A stretch of DNA of 64,000 nucleotides from CAYNZP01 sp964401835 (GCA_964401835.1 CAYNZP010000007.1:62001-126000), one strand, 5' to 3'; shown: positions 26,126 to 36,019, numbered from the stretch's first letter. Notes: generated by a model not told the origin, from the sequence alone. A program made the numbers and translations.

Positions 26126-27223
26126 TTACTTCAGCGTCATTGCCGACAAAGCTCTCGGCAAGGTGCTAAGTAGCCTGGCACCGCAGTCCGTTATTAATAT
26201 ATCGTCTTCTATCCGGATACCACCAAGACCCGGCAGATAAATGCCTGGCTCGACAGTAACCACAGCTCCCACGCTTAGCCGGTTTTTGCTGAGATACCCC
26301 AAACCCGGGGCTTCATGAACGACCCGGCCTATCCCGTGGCCGGTGCCGTGAAGAAAGTTCTCTGCAAATCCAGCATTTGAAATTACGCGCCGAGCTGCAC
26401 TGTCAACGGTTTTACCCATCACGCCCGGCCTGGCAGTTGCGATAGCCGCCTTTTGGGCTTTTAACACAACTTCATGAATTTCAGCCAGTTTCGGCAAAAT
26501 TTTACCTATAGCGACCACCCTAGTCAAGTCGCTACAATAGCCCCCGACGTTGGCGCCCCAGTCAAACATCACTATTTCATTTCGCTTTATCCGCCGGGAG
26601 CCTGAGCAATAATGCGGTTTTGAGCTGCTTGGGCCGGCGGCAACCATAGTTTCAAATGCCATCTTGGACGCACCGCCTATGTGCATCAGGTAATCCAGCT
26701 CGGCTGCTACCTGCCTTTCGGTTTTTCCGACCAGATGAACGGCACCCTTGCCCAAAAGCTGCTTAAAGGCCTTCTGGGCCACTCGTATTGACTTCTGGAT
26801 AGCTTTGACTTCATCGGCGTCCTTTCTTCGGCGCAATAGCTCTGCGGCGTTAGCGACGGTTCTGAGTCGCTTCTCGCCCACCACCTCAGAGAGAGCCTTA
26901 TGAAATTGGAGCGTTACATGCTCTGCCTGGATGCCCAACCTGCGAATATGGAGTTTTTTAACATATTTGGCGATAGCATCCGTAACCTTGCCTTTATATA
27001 GATTTACTTCGATATCCGGACATTCCTTCCGTGCCCATTCGGCGAAGCGGCCGTCCGTTAATAGCACTGTATGGGCCTTACTGAACAACAGGAAGCTTGA
27101 GTCGCCCGTGAAACCGGACAAATAATTCAGGTCTTCGCTGCGGGTAATGAGCATTCCGTCAACTTTTGCCTGCTTTATCGCGTTTTTCAGGGTTCTTTGT
27201 CGTCTCGAGTTGAATTTTTGCAT
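26126..27223 (-). CDS. pepP: M24-family Xaa-Pro aminopeptidase
   Basis: The 365-residue metallopeptidase removes N-terminal residues next to proline. The creatinase-like N-terminal domain (DGMLITRSEDLNYLSGFTGD) is followed by the pita-bread domain with dinuclear metal ligands in DWGANVGGYCSDLTRV, HGTGHGIG, EPGIYLPG and GIRIEDDILIT. ATG 27223 is preferred over 27271 because the conserved part starts here and AAGGA lies upstream. It is the first gene of the operon with accB and accC; the intergenic gap to accB is 23 bases. Confidence 0.9.
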   Translation of the reverse strand: MQKFNSRRQRTLKNAIKQAKVDGMLITRSEDLNYLSGFTGDSSFLLFSKAHTVLLTDGRFAEWARKECPDIEVNLYKGKVTDAIAKYVKKLHIRRLGIQAEHVTLQFHKALSEVVGEKRLRTVANAAELLRRRKDADEVKAIQKSIRVAQKAFKQLLGKGAVHLVGKTERQVAAELDYLMHIGGASKMAFETMVAAGPSSSKPHYCSGSRRIKRNEIVMFDWGANVGGYCSDLTRVVAIGKILPKLAEIHEVVLKAQKAAIATARPGVMGKTVDSAARRVISNAGFAENFLHGTGHGIGRVVHEAPGLGYLSKNRLSVGAVVTVEPGIYLPGLGGIRIEDDILITDCGARLLSTLPRALSAMTLK

Positions 27224-27473
27224 CTTTATCGATTTTCCTTTTCTTATCCCGAACAAGATAGGATAGAACACACAAGTTGGGTCTTTAACAAAACTTCGCG
27301 TGAACCATGCTTAAGCATCGTATCCTGACGGCTTGCTGCTTGCGACCAAAAAATAGCGCATGTCGGCCACGGGAGGTTTTGTCAGGATTCCTGGAAATTA
27401 ATTGGAAATGCAGGTACCAGAGAAGATTGATTGGTAAGGCTGTTATTTCTAGAATGAATTGGGATGGTAACTA

Positions 27474-28337
27474 ATGTCGTTTCCGCTATTTGAAAAACTG
27501 GATGACTCTCTCAAACGCAAACTCGATAACTGCGAGAAAATCCTTAAAGACCTCGGCAGCGTGGTGGTGGCCTTCTCTGCAGGCGTCGACAGCACTTTTC
27601 TGCTTGCAGTTGCAGTTCTGGCATTAAAGAGTGAAAACGTGCTGGCTGTTATGGGGATATCCCCCAGCCTTGCAGAAAGTGAACGCAAAATCGGTCACGA
27701 CCTTGCCGACAAGCTCGGGGCGGAGCTGATGGAAATCGAGACAACTGAACTGGATGATCCAAAATACGCAGCCAACCCTGCCGAACGCTGTTTTTATTGC
27801 AAAAGCGAATTATTCAACAAACTCAAGGAAGTCGCTGCTGACCGAGGACTCTCAGCCGTTGTCAGCGGAGCAAACGCAGATGACAGTGGGGATTTTCGAC
27901 CCGGACTCAAAGCCGGTGAAAAACTTGGTGTGGTTTCTCCCCTGATGCAGGCCGGCCTTACTAAAGAAGATATCCGTATCGCCTCGAAAGAGATGGGGCT
28001 GGAGACTTGGGACAAGCCAGCCATGGCCTGTCTGGCCAGCCGTGTGCCATACGGTCAGCCGATAACCGCAAAGAAACTTGGCAAAATTGAACAAGCCGAA
28101 GCTGCCCTGAAGCAGTTGGGATTCATCAAATGCCGAGTCCGCGACCACGGAGAAATTGCCCGCATCGAAGTGCCGGCTTCTGAGATTAACTTAGTCGTCG
28201 ATGTGAAAGAGGCCATCGTCAAACAGCTGCAAGAGATCGGCTACAATTACGTTACGATAGACCTCGAGGGCTTTAGAAGCGGTTCGATGAACGAAGTGCT
28301 TTCCGAATCGCAGAAGGATTTGCAGAAAAACCTCTAA
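27474..28337 (+). CDS. larE: ATP-dependent sacrificial sulfur transferase LarE
   Basis: The 287-residue enzyme adenylates the nickel-pincer precursor of lactate racemase cofactor and donates sulfur from its own cysteine. The PP-loop SAGVDST is at 35-41, CFYCK at 106-110, and the sacrificial Cys186 sits in KPAMACLASRVPYG. Length and order match the family. No larA, larB or larC is adjacent, so it may serve a different Lar-like enzyme elsewhere. Its stop overlaps the end of the convergent LptA/LptC-like gene by four bases. Confidence 0.92.
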   Translation: MSFPLFEKLDDSLKRKLDNCEKILKDLGSVVVAFSAGVDSTFLLAVAVLALKSENVLAVMGISPSLAESERKIGHDLADKLGAELMEIETTELDDPKYAANPAERCFYCKSELFNKLKEVAADRGLSAVVSGANADDSGDFRPGLKAGEKLGVVSPLMQAGLTKEDIRIASKEMGLETWDKPAMACLASRVPYGQPITAKKLGKIEQAEAALKQLGFIKCRVRDHGEIARIEVPASEINLVVDVKEAIVKQLQEIGYNYVTIDLEGFRSGSMNEVLSESQKDLQKNL

Positions 28338-31300
28338 CGCAGGACACCCGTACCAGCCATTCCTTCAGCTTCAATTCGATCCGTCTTGCGGAACCACCGA
28401 ATCCACGGGCTTATGACTTCCACGTAGTTTTCGGGGTCTTTGCTTATCAGGCTGGCGTTGCGCTTGGGCTGGCCTCTTTTATGGCCCCAGATAATGACCA
28501 GATCGCTTCCGGGTTTGCCGTCGTAGATAAGCTCCTGCCCCTTAACCTCGCGGAGACCATCTTTGAGATAGACATCCTTGGTGGCCACAAAAAGCTCAAG
28601 CGGACCAAGTTGGGGCCCTGCCGATTCGAAAATATCCTTCGATTCACCAGTTGCGCTCTTGCGGGGCTTTTCCTTTCCTTTGCTGAACTTTGCAAGCAGC
28701 CGATCACATCGCAGTGCTGTAAGCCTGCCCTTGGGCAATTCCGGCCAATCCGGAACATTGACGCCAGTAGCATCAACATTTTGGCAGCTACGATGCACCA
28801 TCGAAACATCACCGGTCAAAACCGCCCGCCTGTCTTCCTGCGCCAACTGCATCGATTTCTTCCAGGTGAAAAGAGTCTGCGACGGACTCCGGACATTGCC
28901 CGAAAGATCGTCTTCCTTTGCTTCGGCAAGTTCTTCCGGCTCCGGCGGACTATAATCCTCTGCTGAAAGATAGCCCGCACCATAAACGTTCATCTCGCTG
29001 GTCTTGTCATTGTAGACCAATCGCGGACCCTTGAGCTGAATTCGCCTCAGGACGCGGCCATCCTCGTCAAACTTCTTGGAACGGAAAACGACGTCCTCTT
29101 GTGCTTCAATTTTAGCGGGCCGCTGCGAGCTATAATTGTCGACGTCGATTCCGAGTCGGCTTTTGGATTTTTTCTCGGTCAGCTCGGTTGATTCCTTGTC
29201 CAAATCCGCCTCCTCAAAAAGCACTCTCATACGTTTACATGAAAGGTGCTCGCCACCACTATTGAGGTTAATATCACCACGGAAACTGGCAATACTTTCC
29301 GGCTTGGTCGTATATTCCATGCCGTCCACCCAGGAAATGTTGAGCGGCCGGGGTTCTTGAAGTTCCACGCCGTCGAGGTCCTTGCGAATAAGAAATTCCA
29401 GATTTCCTTTGCCAACGACGGTTGCCGTGCCCTTGGCCTCATCGAGGCGTATCACCTCACCGGAAATAGTATCACCGCTACGGCGGATGCTGGCGGGCTC
29501 ACCTTCGAGAATTGCGATTTTCTCTTCTACGTGTGCGGTTATTTTATCGGCGAGTGCCTCAATCGGATCGTCTTCGCCTTGGGCACTGGTAACTTTCACA
29601 TTGCCTGTTGCCGTGAGGGTTTTGGGGTCGGCCTTTTTATTATCGTAAAAATCAACTAATACCTCATCGGCCACAATGTCGGTGCTTTCCTGGCGGGCGG
29701 TAACATTTTTTCTGGCGTTGGCTTTGACCGGCCGGTTTTCCTTGTTCATCCAGACATGCAGATCGTCGCAGCGAACGTATTCATTAGTGTCCGTCTCCTG
29801 CAACTCGACTTTTCCATGAAATTCCGCTTCCTTAATGTATTGGCCGGTTTCTTCATCGCTTTCAAAATCAGCTTCCACCGAGTCGGCCCAACTTATACTT
29901 TGCGAGCCTTCCATTTTGCTCGGTTGAGACGAAACTTCCACAGGTCCAGACGCCAGAGTTTCGATATAACCGGGCCCATTGAGAAAGGCCTTTCCCTTGC
30001 GGCGGTCAAAGCTTATTTTTTCACAAACGATAACAGATGACTCTTCGCCGGCCAATTCCAGCCTTGCCGGCTGGGTTTCGCTGCCAATCAACTCACCTTT
30101 CTGTGAAGGATGTTTGAAGTCAAACTTTTTGCAGATCGCTTCTGTCTGCTTGGCGTCCGATAGAACCAGCCTCTCACCTTCACCGGCGATTTCAAAACGC
30201 TTCCTGGACGGATTTTCGGTGTAGCCGACAGGTGTCATAATAAGCGGGCCGGACCACGTCAGGATAAGCGGCTGAGTTTCTTTTGAGTCGGGCTGCGGCA
30301 GTGTCGCTGGCTGGGAGGCTACTGGTTTTAACTCAGCATCAGTTGAAGCTTCAAGAGGTGCTGGCTGAGGGGCCGGTCTGGCGGGCTTTTTTCTACTACT
30401 TCTTCGCCATTTACTATCCCACTCAAAAGTCAATGAAAGTCGCTTTGCGCCGATAATTTTACCCTGCGGAGAATCCACGCGGACATCCTGGAAAAACTCC
30501 GCTTTATAAATATTTCTACCCTCTGTTTTGGCTGGACTCTCATCAGCTGGCGTTGTTTCCGGCATGGTTGTCGGCGGAGAGGCTTCCACCGCGACAGTTC
30601 TCTCAATAGGAGATATTTCCTCGATATCTTTTTCGCTTCGATTTTCCTCGGTCGGGGGCTCTTCTGTCTTGTCGCCGGGCAAAGAAACGATATCGAATTC
30701 TTCTGGAGCGCGATAAAGGGCCAGGTAGTCGCCCTCATCCAACTTTAAAAGTCGCAGTTCACGGGGTGACTCGTTCCAGCGTATGGTAAGCCCCCGGCCG
30801 TAAATGTCTGCCTCGGGCGAAAGGACTGTAACATTGCTGTCTGTCGTTATCCTCAACAGGTCCCGGTCAAAAATAACCTCTTCGGGAACTATCACTCGCA
30901 CTACCTCGTCAAGCCTTTGCTCAACGGGAAGCCGGTCGGGTTGTTTGGCAATGTCGAAAATAATCATCACATTGCCGGAAAGCGAACCGCGGTGCGGATT
31001 TGGCTTTTCATTTACCATCTCGATGTCGATGGTACCCTCGTCGGCAGTGATGTGTGTTCTCTGGCCGGCCCGGTGAAACAATTCGACGTGGGGCTTATTT
31101 ACAAGATAGCTGCCGTCCGGTTGCTTCTCGTATTCATTCGCCTGCCATATCTGCTCAAGGTTGCCGTAATCGTCACGAACCTCGATATAAATATCTTTAC
31201 CACTTCCAAGCCCCGTACTAATCGCAGGAGCGGGCATAGTGTGAGGTGTCGTTATTTTCCTATCGTCCGGTGTGAAAAAGTCTATCCCCGCTATCAAGCG

Positions 31301-31366
31301 GTAAATAAAAAAAACCAACAGCAAGGCCAGAAAGCTGCCAAGGAGGATGAAAATGCGGCGCTTCAT
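28334..31366 (-). CDS. very large LptC/LptA-like outer-membrane glycolipid transport protein
   Basis: The 1010-residue protein has an N-terminal membrane anchor (about residues 4-26) and then a long beta-rich periplasmic region. Repeated short blocks such as GNVMIIFD, GRGLTIRW, GKAFLNGPGYI, ATGNVKVTS and VYGAGYLS resemble the strand repeats of OstA/LptA and LptC jellyroll domains. Several copies occur, with Pro/Thr/Glu-rich linkers near 240-300 and 330-375. LptC and LptA normally have under 200 residues each, so this looks like a multi-domain fusion. It overlaps kdsC by four bases (ATGA) in the kdsD-kdsC operon, which supports a role in export of Kdo-containing lipid. Confidence 0.75.
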   Translation of the reverse strand: MKRRIFILLGSFLALLLVFFIYRLIAGIDFFTPDDRKITTPHTMPAPAISTGLGSGKDIYIEVRDDYGNLEQIWQANEYEKQPDGSYLVNKPHVELFHRAGQRTHITADEGTIDIEMVNEKPNPHRGSLSGNVMIIFDIAKQPDRLPVEQRLDEVVRVIVPEEVIFDRDLLRITTDSNVTVLSPEADIYGRGLTIRWNESPRELRLLKLDEGDYLALYRAPEEFDIVSLPGDKTEEPPTEENRSEKDIEEISPIERTVAVEASPPTTMPETTPADESPAKTEGRNIYKAEFFQDVRVDSPQGKIIGAKRLSLTFEWDSKWRRSSRKKPARPAPQPAPLEASTDAELKPVASQPATLPQPDSKETQPLILTWSGPLIMTPVGYTENPSRKRFEIAGEGERLVLSDAKQTEAICKKFDFKHPSQKGELIGSETQPARLELAGEESSVIVCEKISFDRRKGKAFLNGPGYIETLASGPVEVSSQPSKMEGSQSISWADSVEADFESDEETGQYIKEAEFHGKVELQETDTNEYVRCDDLHVWMNKENRPVKANARKNVTARQESTDIVADEVLVDFYDNKKADPKTLTATGNVKVTSAQGEDDPIEALADKITAHVEEKIAILEGEPASIRRSGDTISGEVIRLDEAKGTATVVGKGNLEFLIRKDLDGVELQEPRPLNISWVDGMEYTTKPESIASFRGDINLNSGGEHLSCKRMRVLFEEADLDKESTELTEKKSKSRLGIDVDNYSSQRPAKIEAQEDVVFRSKKFDEDGRVLRRIQLKGPRLVYNDKTSEMNVYGAGYLSAEDYSPPEPEELAEAKEDDLSGNVRSPSQTLFTWKKSMQLAQEDRRAVLTGDVSMVHRSCQNVDATGVNVPDWPELPKGRLTALRCDRLLAKFSKGKEKPRKSATGESKDIFESAGPQLGPLELFVATKDVYLKDGLREVKGQELIYDGKPGSDLVIIWGHKRGQPKRNASLISKDPENYVEVISPWIRWFRKTDRIEAEGMAGTGVLR

Positions 31367-31899
31367 ACAGTCTGCTCCCCATCCGGAAGATATCGCTGCA
31401 TAATCTCATCCCACTTGCCGGACTGCTTCAATATCAATTCGATAACTTCCCGCACGCAGCCCTGGCCACCTCCAAGTTTCGTAACGTAATCCACCCGCTG
31501 GCGAACCTCTTCGGGCGCTTCAGGAACTGACGCGGAAAAGCCCGCATTTAAAATCAACGGTAAATCTGTAAGGTCATCCCCAATCACCGCCGTTTGATCG
31601 GCCGCAAAACCGAGTTCCTCCAGGATCTCTTTAAAGGCTGGGAGTTTATCTTTAATGTTGAGCCGATGTGTATCGACGTTAAGTTCCTTGGCACGTCTTG
31701 TCACGGCAGGTGAGCCTCTGCCGGAAATGATGGCAAGCTTCTTGCCGACGCGCTTCCAATATTTCATTCCCGATCCGTCACGGACGTGAAAGGCTTTTAT
31801 CTCATCTCCATCAGGGGTGAGGACTATTCGGCCGTCCGTAAGTACACCATCCACATCCAGGACGAGAAGTTCAATTTTTCCATAATCTATTTCAGCCAT
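31363..31899 (-). CDS. kdsC: 3-deoxy-D-manno-octulosonate 8-phosphate phosphatase (HAD family)
   Basis: The 178-residue HAD hydrolase removes phosphate from Kdo-8-phosphate. The nucleophile motif is LLVLDVDGVLTDG near residue 14, motif II is AIISGR, and motif IV is IGDDLTDLP. The small size without a cap domain is that of KdsC. It overlaps kdsD by eight bases and the LptA/LptC-like gene by four. Confidence 0.92.
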   Translation of the reverse strand: MAEIDYGKIELLVLDVDGVLTDGRIVLTPDGDEIKAFHVRDGSGMKYWKRVGKKLAIISGRGSPAVTRRAKELNVDTHRLNIKDKLPAFKEILEELGFAADQTAVIGDDLTDLPLILNAGFSASVPEAPEEVRQRVDYVTKLGGGQGCVREVIELILKQSGKWDEIMQRYLPDGEQTV

Positions 31900-32890
31900 T
31901 GCTTACCGCTTTAATTCCGAGTAAATCCTGAACATCGACCAGGCCGACAGGCCGCGAGTCTTCGTCGAGGACGGGGAGTTCGTCTATTCTATACTTGTGG
32001 GTTATCGCCAAGGCCTCGCTGGCAAGTTGGCCCGTGTGGACATGTTTTGGGTTTTTCGTCATGAATTCACTCACGGAATTGCCGAGAATATCCTTGCCGT
32101 TGTGCTTAACCAAAATTCGCCTGAGGTCAGCATCAGTAAGTATCCCACTCAGTTTGCCATCGTCGTCAATCAACAACATCGCGCCTGTTCGACGATCAAC
32201 TTTCTCGGCCTGCTCGAGTGCCTGGCCCACAGAAAGTTTATCACTGGCAACAGCAAGCTTTTCACCGCTGCGAAATGTCATTACCTCTTCGACCTTTAAA
32301 AGCTTCCTGCCAAGAGCACCCGACGGATGGAATGCCGCGTAATCTTCAGACTGGAAATTCCGCATCTTCATCACAGTCAAAGAAAGAGCGTCGCCAAGAG
32401 CAAGCATGCACGAGGTGGAAACGGTCGGGGCCAGACCCAGTGGACACGCCTCCTCGACATTACCGTAACAAATCGTCTGATCAGCATATTTGCTCAAGGG
32501 AGATTCTCCGGAACCAGTAATAGCAATCAGGCTGGCCCCGAGCTTTTTAAGGGAATCTATAAGCCGAACTACCTCTTCGGTCTGACCACTGTGCGACAGT
32601 GCGATAACGACATCTCCCGGCTGAACCCTGCCAAGGTCTCCATGCAGAGCCTCAACAGGATGTAGGAAAATACTTCGAGTGCCCGTTGAAGCCATTGTCG
32701 CGGATATCTTTTGGCCGATAATCCCCGCCTTTCCAATGCCTGTGAAGACTACCTGCCCCTGACAATCGAAGACCATCTCGGCAGCTGTGGCAAATGAATC
32801 GCCGATTGTCTTTGCTAAAGTTGCAATAGATTCGCCCTCAGCCGAAAGGGTCTTTCTGGCAAATTCCAAATCTACCGCTTTTTTATTCAT
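31892..32890 (-). CDS. kdsD: arabinose-5-phosphate isomerase
   Basis: The 332-residue enzyme converts ribulose 5-phosphate to arabinose 5-phosphate, the first step to Kdo. The SIS sugar isomerase domain (GIGKAGIIGQKISATMASTG, then HPVEALHGDLG and SHSGQTEEV) covers residues 1-200, and two CBS domains fill 205-332. An AAGGA site precedes ATG 32890. It heads the operon with kdsC and the LptA/LptC-like gene. Confidence 0.94.
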   Translation of the reverse strand: MNKKAVDLEFARKTLSAEGESIATLAKTIGDSFATAAEMVFDCQGQVVFTGIGKAGIIGQKISATMASTGTRSIFLHPVEALHGDLGRVQPGDVVIALSHSGQTEEVVRLIDSLKKLGASLIAITGSGESPLSKYADQTICYGNVEEACPLGLAPTVSTSCMLALGDALSLTVMKMRNFQSEDYAAFHPSGALGRKLLKVEEVMTFRSGEKLAVASDKLSVGQALEQAEKVDRRTGAMLLIDDDGKLSGILTDADLRRILVKHNGKDILGNSVSEFMTKNPKHVHTGQLASEALAITHKYRIDELPVLDEDSRPVGLVDVQDLLGIKAVSNG

Positions 32891-33096
32891 CTCATTTCCT
32901 TAATAAAGGTTTGGTTATCTTGAAAAACCTAAACTTTTGGCAGCGCATTATGAATATTAAGTTCGGTGGGGTCAAGTATTACGGAAATCAATATGGACGC
33001 TAAAACCACTTATAAAGCTTGCCTGTAATGGCATATATGCCTTAAGTGTTCTGAAATAATTCTCTGATTGACCTTGCTAAACACTTTTCTTATTTT

Positions 33097-33122
33097 TATA
33101 ATTCGTTAATTGGCGAATTATA
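33097..33122. promoter_or_regulatory. palindromic operator upstream of arsR
   Basis: TATAATTCG and CGAATTATA form perfect 9-base arms around an 8-base spacer, ending 11 bases before the arsR start and overlapping a possible -10 (TATAAT). ArsR-family repressors bind such inverted repeats in their own promoters and leave when arsenite binds. The palindrome is seen directly; the regulator is inferred from position. Confidence 0.75.
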
Positions 33123-33133
33123 GGAGTATTTTC

Positions 33134-33496
33134 ATGAAGAGCTTCCTTTCAATTACAAAGGCGATGGCGGACGAGAACAGGCTGCGAATATTGATGTTTC
33201 TTGCCCATGGAGAACTTTGCGTATGCCAGATTATCGAGATGCTGGGGCTGGCCCCATCCACTGTTTCAAAGCATCTTTCGATACTCCACCAGGCCGGCCT
33301 GGTGGAATCTCGAAAAAACGGGCGGTGGATTTATTATCGCCTCCCGAGCCAAGATGCTCCCGAGTATGTCAAAAAAACAATCTCCTTGATTAACTTTGCG
33401 CTGCGTGATGAAGACCAAATCCTTCGGGATTCTGAGCATTTAGTAGCGGTTTGCCAAACGGACAAAGAAAAGCTTTGTGATCGTTATAAAAATTAA
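33134..33496 (+). CDS. arsR: ArsR-family arsenic-responsive repressor
   Basis: The 120-residue winged helix protein has MADENRLRILMFL, the recognition helix APSTVSKHLSIL and the wing GRWIYYRLP. The ELCVCQI segment carries the vicinal cysteines that bind arsenite in ArsR. ATG 33134 has a GGAG site 8 bases upstream and is preferred over the upstream start at 33110, which lies inside the palindrome. It precedes the arsenite carrier gene. Confidence 0.9.
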   Translation: MKSFLSITKAMADENRLRILMFLAHGELCVCQIIEMLGLAPSTVSKHLSILHQAGLVESRKNGRWIYYRLPSQDAPEYVKKTISLINFALRDEDQILRDSEHLVAVCQTDKEKLCDRYKN

Positions 33497-33529
33497 TGTG
33501 TGTTTGGATCATCAGTAATAAGAAAAAAA

Positions 33530-34732
33530 ATGAAAAGTGAAATAAAAAACGTCGCCGCGAATAACAGAGGATTGAGCATATTTGAAAAATACCTTACCGT
33601 TTGGGTACTGCTTTGCATAATTGGCGGAATACTCTTCGGCAACTTCGCCCCACAAGCAGCCAGATTCCTTGACGGCCTGTCCATTAATGTAAACGGCGCC
33701 CCAGTGGTTTCGATTCCTATCGCGATATGCCTTTTTTTCATGATGTATCCGATTATGGTAAAGATCGACTTCGCGGAAGTTCTGCTGGCCGGCAAAAGCA
33801 TTAAACCCGTCAGCCTTACGCTGATTGTCAACTGGGCGATAAAGCCGTTTACGATGTATGCGATATCATTCTTGTTCCTTGGGGTTTTGTTTTATTCACT
33901 TATCGGCCCTGACTCGACAGACCTGGTGAAACTGCCCTTCGGCTCGGATTTACAGGTTGGAGACCAAAGCGGTGCGGGCACGGTTGTTTTGGAAAATGGT
34001 GTTAAAATGCTTGAGGTACCTCTTTGGAGGAGTTATCTCGCCGGCTGCATTTTGCTCGGCATCGCTCCATGCACGGCGATGGTGCTTGTCTGGGGTTATC
34101 TCGCAAAGGGCAATGACGGCCACACTCTTGTGATGGTAGCGATCAACTCATTGGTCATGCTTTTACTTTATGGACCGCTTGGAGGTTTTCTGCTGGGCAT
34201 TGGCCGACTGCCGGTTCCGTGGGAAGCCCTGCTGCTGTCAATTAGCATTTATGTCGCCCTGCCTCTGGTAGCCGGTTACTTTTCCCGGAAATTCATCATC
34301 TCAACATTTGGTAAAGAGTGGTTTAAAGAAAAGTTCCTCCATTACCTCACACCCGTAACAATTTTGGCGCTGCTAGTAACCTTGGTGCTTCTGTTCTCGT
34401 TCAAGGGCGATGTAATAGTGAATAAGCCCCTGACTATACTGTGGATCGCAATCCCCTTGTTCATCCAGACCAATCTTATTTTCTGGATAGCTTATGGGGC
34501 AGCGAAATTACTGAAACTCAAGTACGAAGACGCAGCCCCCTCAGCGATGATCGGCGCATCGAATCATTTTGAAGTGGCGATTGCTACGGCTGTTATGCTT
34601 TTTGGGATTTCTTCGGGAGCTGCGCTTGCGACAGTCATTGGCGTTCTGATTGAAGTGCCGGTTATGCTGATGTTGGTTAAAATCTGCTTAAAAACAAAAA
34701 CCAGATTTTCAGTTGCTCGTGTCAGCGCGTAA
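33530..34732 (+). CDS. acr3: ACR3-family arsenite efflux carrier
   Basis: The 400-residue membrane protein has ten hydrophobic helices. Family marks are FFMMYPIMVKIDF near residue 70, NWAIKPFTMY, and the conserved cysteine in GIAPCTAMVLVWGYLAKG. ATG 33530 is favoured because the family N-terminus starts soon after (GLSIFEKYLTVWV); a GTG at 33500 is possible. It exports arsenite and lies 33 bases behind arsR. Its end overlaps the convergent MFS gene by 24 bases. Confidence 0.93.
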   Translation: MKSEIKNVAANNRGLSIFEKYLTVWVLLCIIGGILFGNFAPQAARFLDGLSINVNGAPVVSIPIAICLFFMMYPIMVKIDFAEVLLAGKSIKPVSLTLIVNWAIKPFTMYAISFLFLGVLFYSLIGPDSTDLVKLPFGSDLQVGDQSGAGTVVLENGVKMLEVPLWRSYLAGCILLGIAPCTAMVLVWGYLAKGNDGHTLVMVAINSLVMLLLYGPLGGFLLGIGRLPVPWEALLLSISIYVALPLVAGYFSRKFIISTFGKEWFKEKFLHYLTPVTILALLVTLVLLFSFKGDVIVNKPLTILWIAIPLFIQTNLIFWIAYGAAKLLKLKYEDAAPSAMIGASNHFEVAIATAVMLFGISSGAALATVIGVLIEVPVMLMLVKICLKTKTRFSVARVSA

Positions 34733-36019
34733 TTTTCGCCCGGCCGACAAAAGTATAATCAGCAACACCGCCGAGAGCCCGGCAAGAGATGCGCCTATAC
34801 CAAACGCCCACTGTGGGCCGATTTCATACCAGAATACGCCAAAAAGAAGACTCGCCGGCAAAGCTGCCAGGCCAATTGACCCATGGTATAAACCATAGGC
34901 GGTCCCAAGAAGTTCGCGTGGTACAAAATCCGCGACGAGGGCTTTTTCCACACCCTCTGTCATGCCGTAGTAAAACCCATACGCACCAAGAAGCATCCAG
35001 AAATGCCACTGCATAGACAACTTCGCCATGCCAAGATACACCAGAGCATAAACGATCCAGCCGGCACAGATAACGGGCCTCCTGCCGATCCTGTCGGACA
35101 AAATTCCGCCTGGTACGCTGAAAATTATTTTCGATATATGCAGGAAGACCCACATGCCAATGAGGTGAAGCAGGCCGATTGAAAATTTCGTCTTCGCATA
35201 GAGCAAAAGGAAAAGGTCTGAACTATTGCCAAGAGCGAAAATTGTTACAACCGTCACGAAAACATAAAACTTTGACGGCAGCTCTCGCCAGCCTTTGAGC
35301 TTGCCCTCTTTTACCATCTCGGAGACTCTGCTTGCTCTCGGGGCAACCTCTTTTAACTTGAAAAGAATTACTGCCACACCAACCAGGCCCGGGATAACAG
35401 CTATCCCAAAAAGCCATCGCATGGCGTTCATCTCATCTGAGTTTGGCGTTGCGTTGTTTCCTCTCCACAGACCATACCCTAAAAATGCATACAAAATACC
35501 TACCGCAACAACCGGCCCCAGCACAGCGCCAAGATGGTCCATAGCCCTATGAAAACTAAACGCAAGACCACGATAATTGGAATCAGCGGAATCCCCGATA
35601 AGCGCGTCTCGTGGGGATGTACGCAGGCCTTTGCCGATTCTGTCCGCAAATTTGAGAACTATTATCTGCCAGCCGGCGAAAGCTGCTGCTGTCATCGGCC
35701 GAGATATAGCCGAAAGGCCATAACCTAGGATAACGAGAATCTTTCGCTTACCGAGAGCATCGCTGATTCGGCCTGAGAAAATCTTGAGCAGGCTGGCGGT
35801 GGTTTCTGCAATTCCCGCCATAAGGCCAAGATAAACGGCCGCTGCACCAACAGGTACCAAGCCTGCTATGAATACAGGCAAAAGCGGATTCATCATCTCG
35901 CTGGCGAAATCTGTAAAAAGGCTCACGAGCCCAAGCACGAGTACATTGCCGGAAATGGCCAAGCGCCATGAGGCCTTGCGGTTTTGCTGGGGAACCGGGG
36001 TTATATTTGAATTATCCAT
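34709..36019 (-). CDS. MFS transporter
   Basis: The 436-residue protein has twelve hydrophobic helices, with the MFS loop 2-3 signature GRISDALGKRKILVILGYG and a central loop rich in basic residues. The second-half signature GGILSDRIGRRPVIC is also present. DRIGKGLRTSPRDALIGDS is typical of a common but uncharacterised subfamily. It is the distal gene next to acr3 but on the other strand, so a link with arsenic is not shown. Its start abuts the end of the preceding helical-repeat gene, suggesting co-transcription with the SPFH/ABC operon. Confidence 0.85.
   Translation of the reverse strand: MDNSNITPVPQQNRKASWRLAISGNVLVLGLVSLFTDFASEMMNPLLPVFIAGLVPVGAAAVYLGLMAGIAETTASLLKIFSGRISDALGKRKILVILGYGLSAISRPMTAAAFAGWQIIVLKFADRIGKGLRTSPRDALIGDSADSNYRGLAFSFHRAMDHLGAVLGPVVAVGILYAFLGYGLWRGNNATPNSDEMNAMRWLFGIAVIPGLVGVAVILFKLKEVAPRASRVSEMVKEGKLKGWRELPSKFYVFVTVVTIFALGNSSDLFLLLYAKTKFSIGLLHLIGMWVFLHISKIIFSVPGGILSDRIGRRPVICAGWIVYALVYLGMAKLSMQWHFWMLLGAYGFYYGMTEGVEKALVADFVPRELLGTAYGLYHGSIGLAALPASLLFGVFWYEIGPQWAFGIGASLAGLSAVLLIILLSAGRKLRADTSN

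Noticed and set aside
34709..36019. MFS gene as an ArsJ-type organoarsenical exporter
   Set aside because: Neighbourhood with acr3 is convergent, no glyceraldehyde-3-phosphate dehydrogenase partner is present, and the sequence fits a general MFS subfamily.
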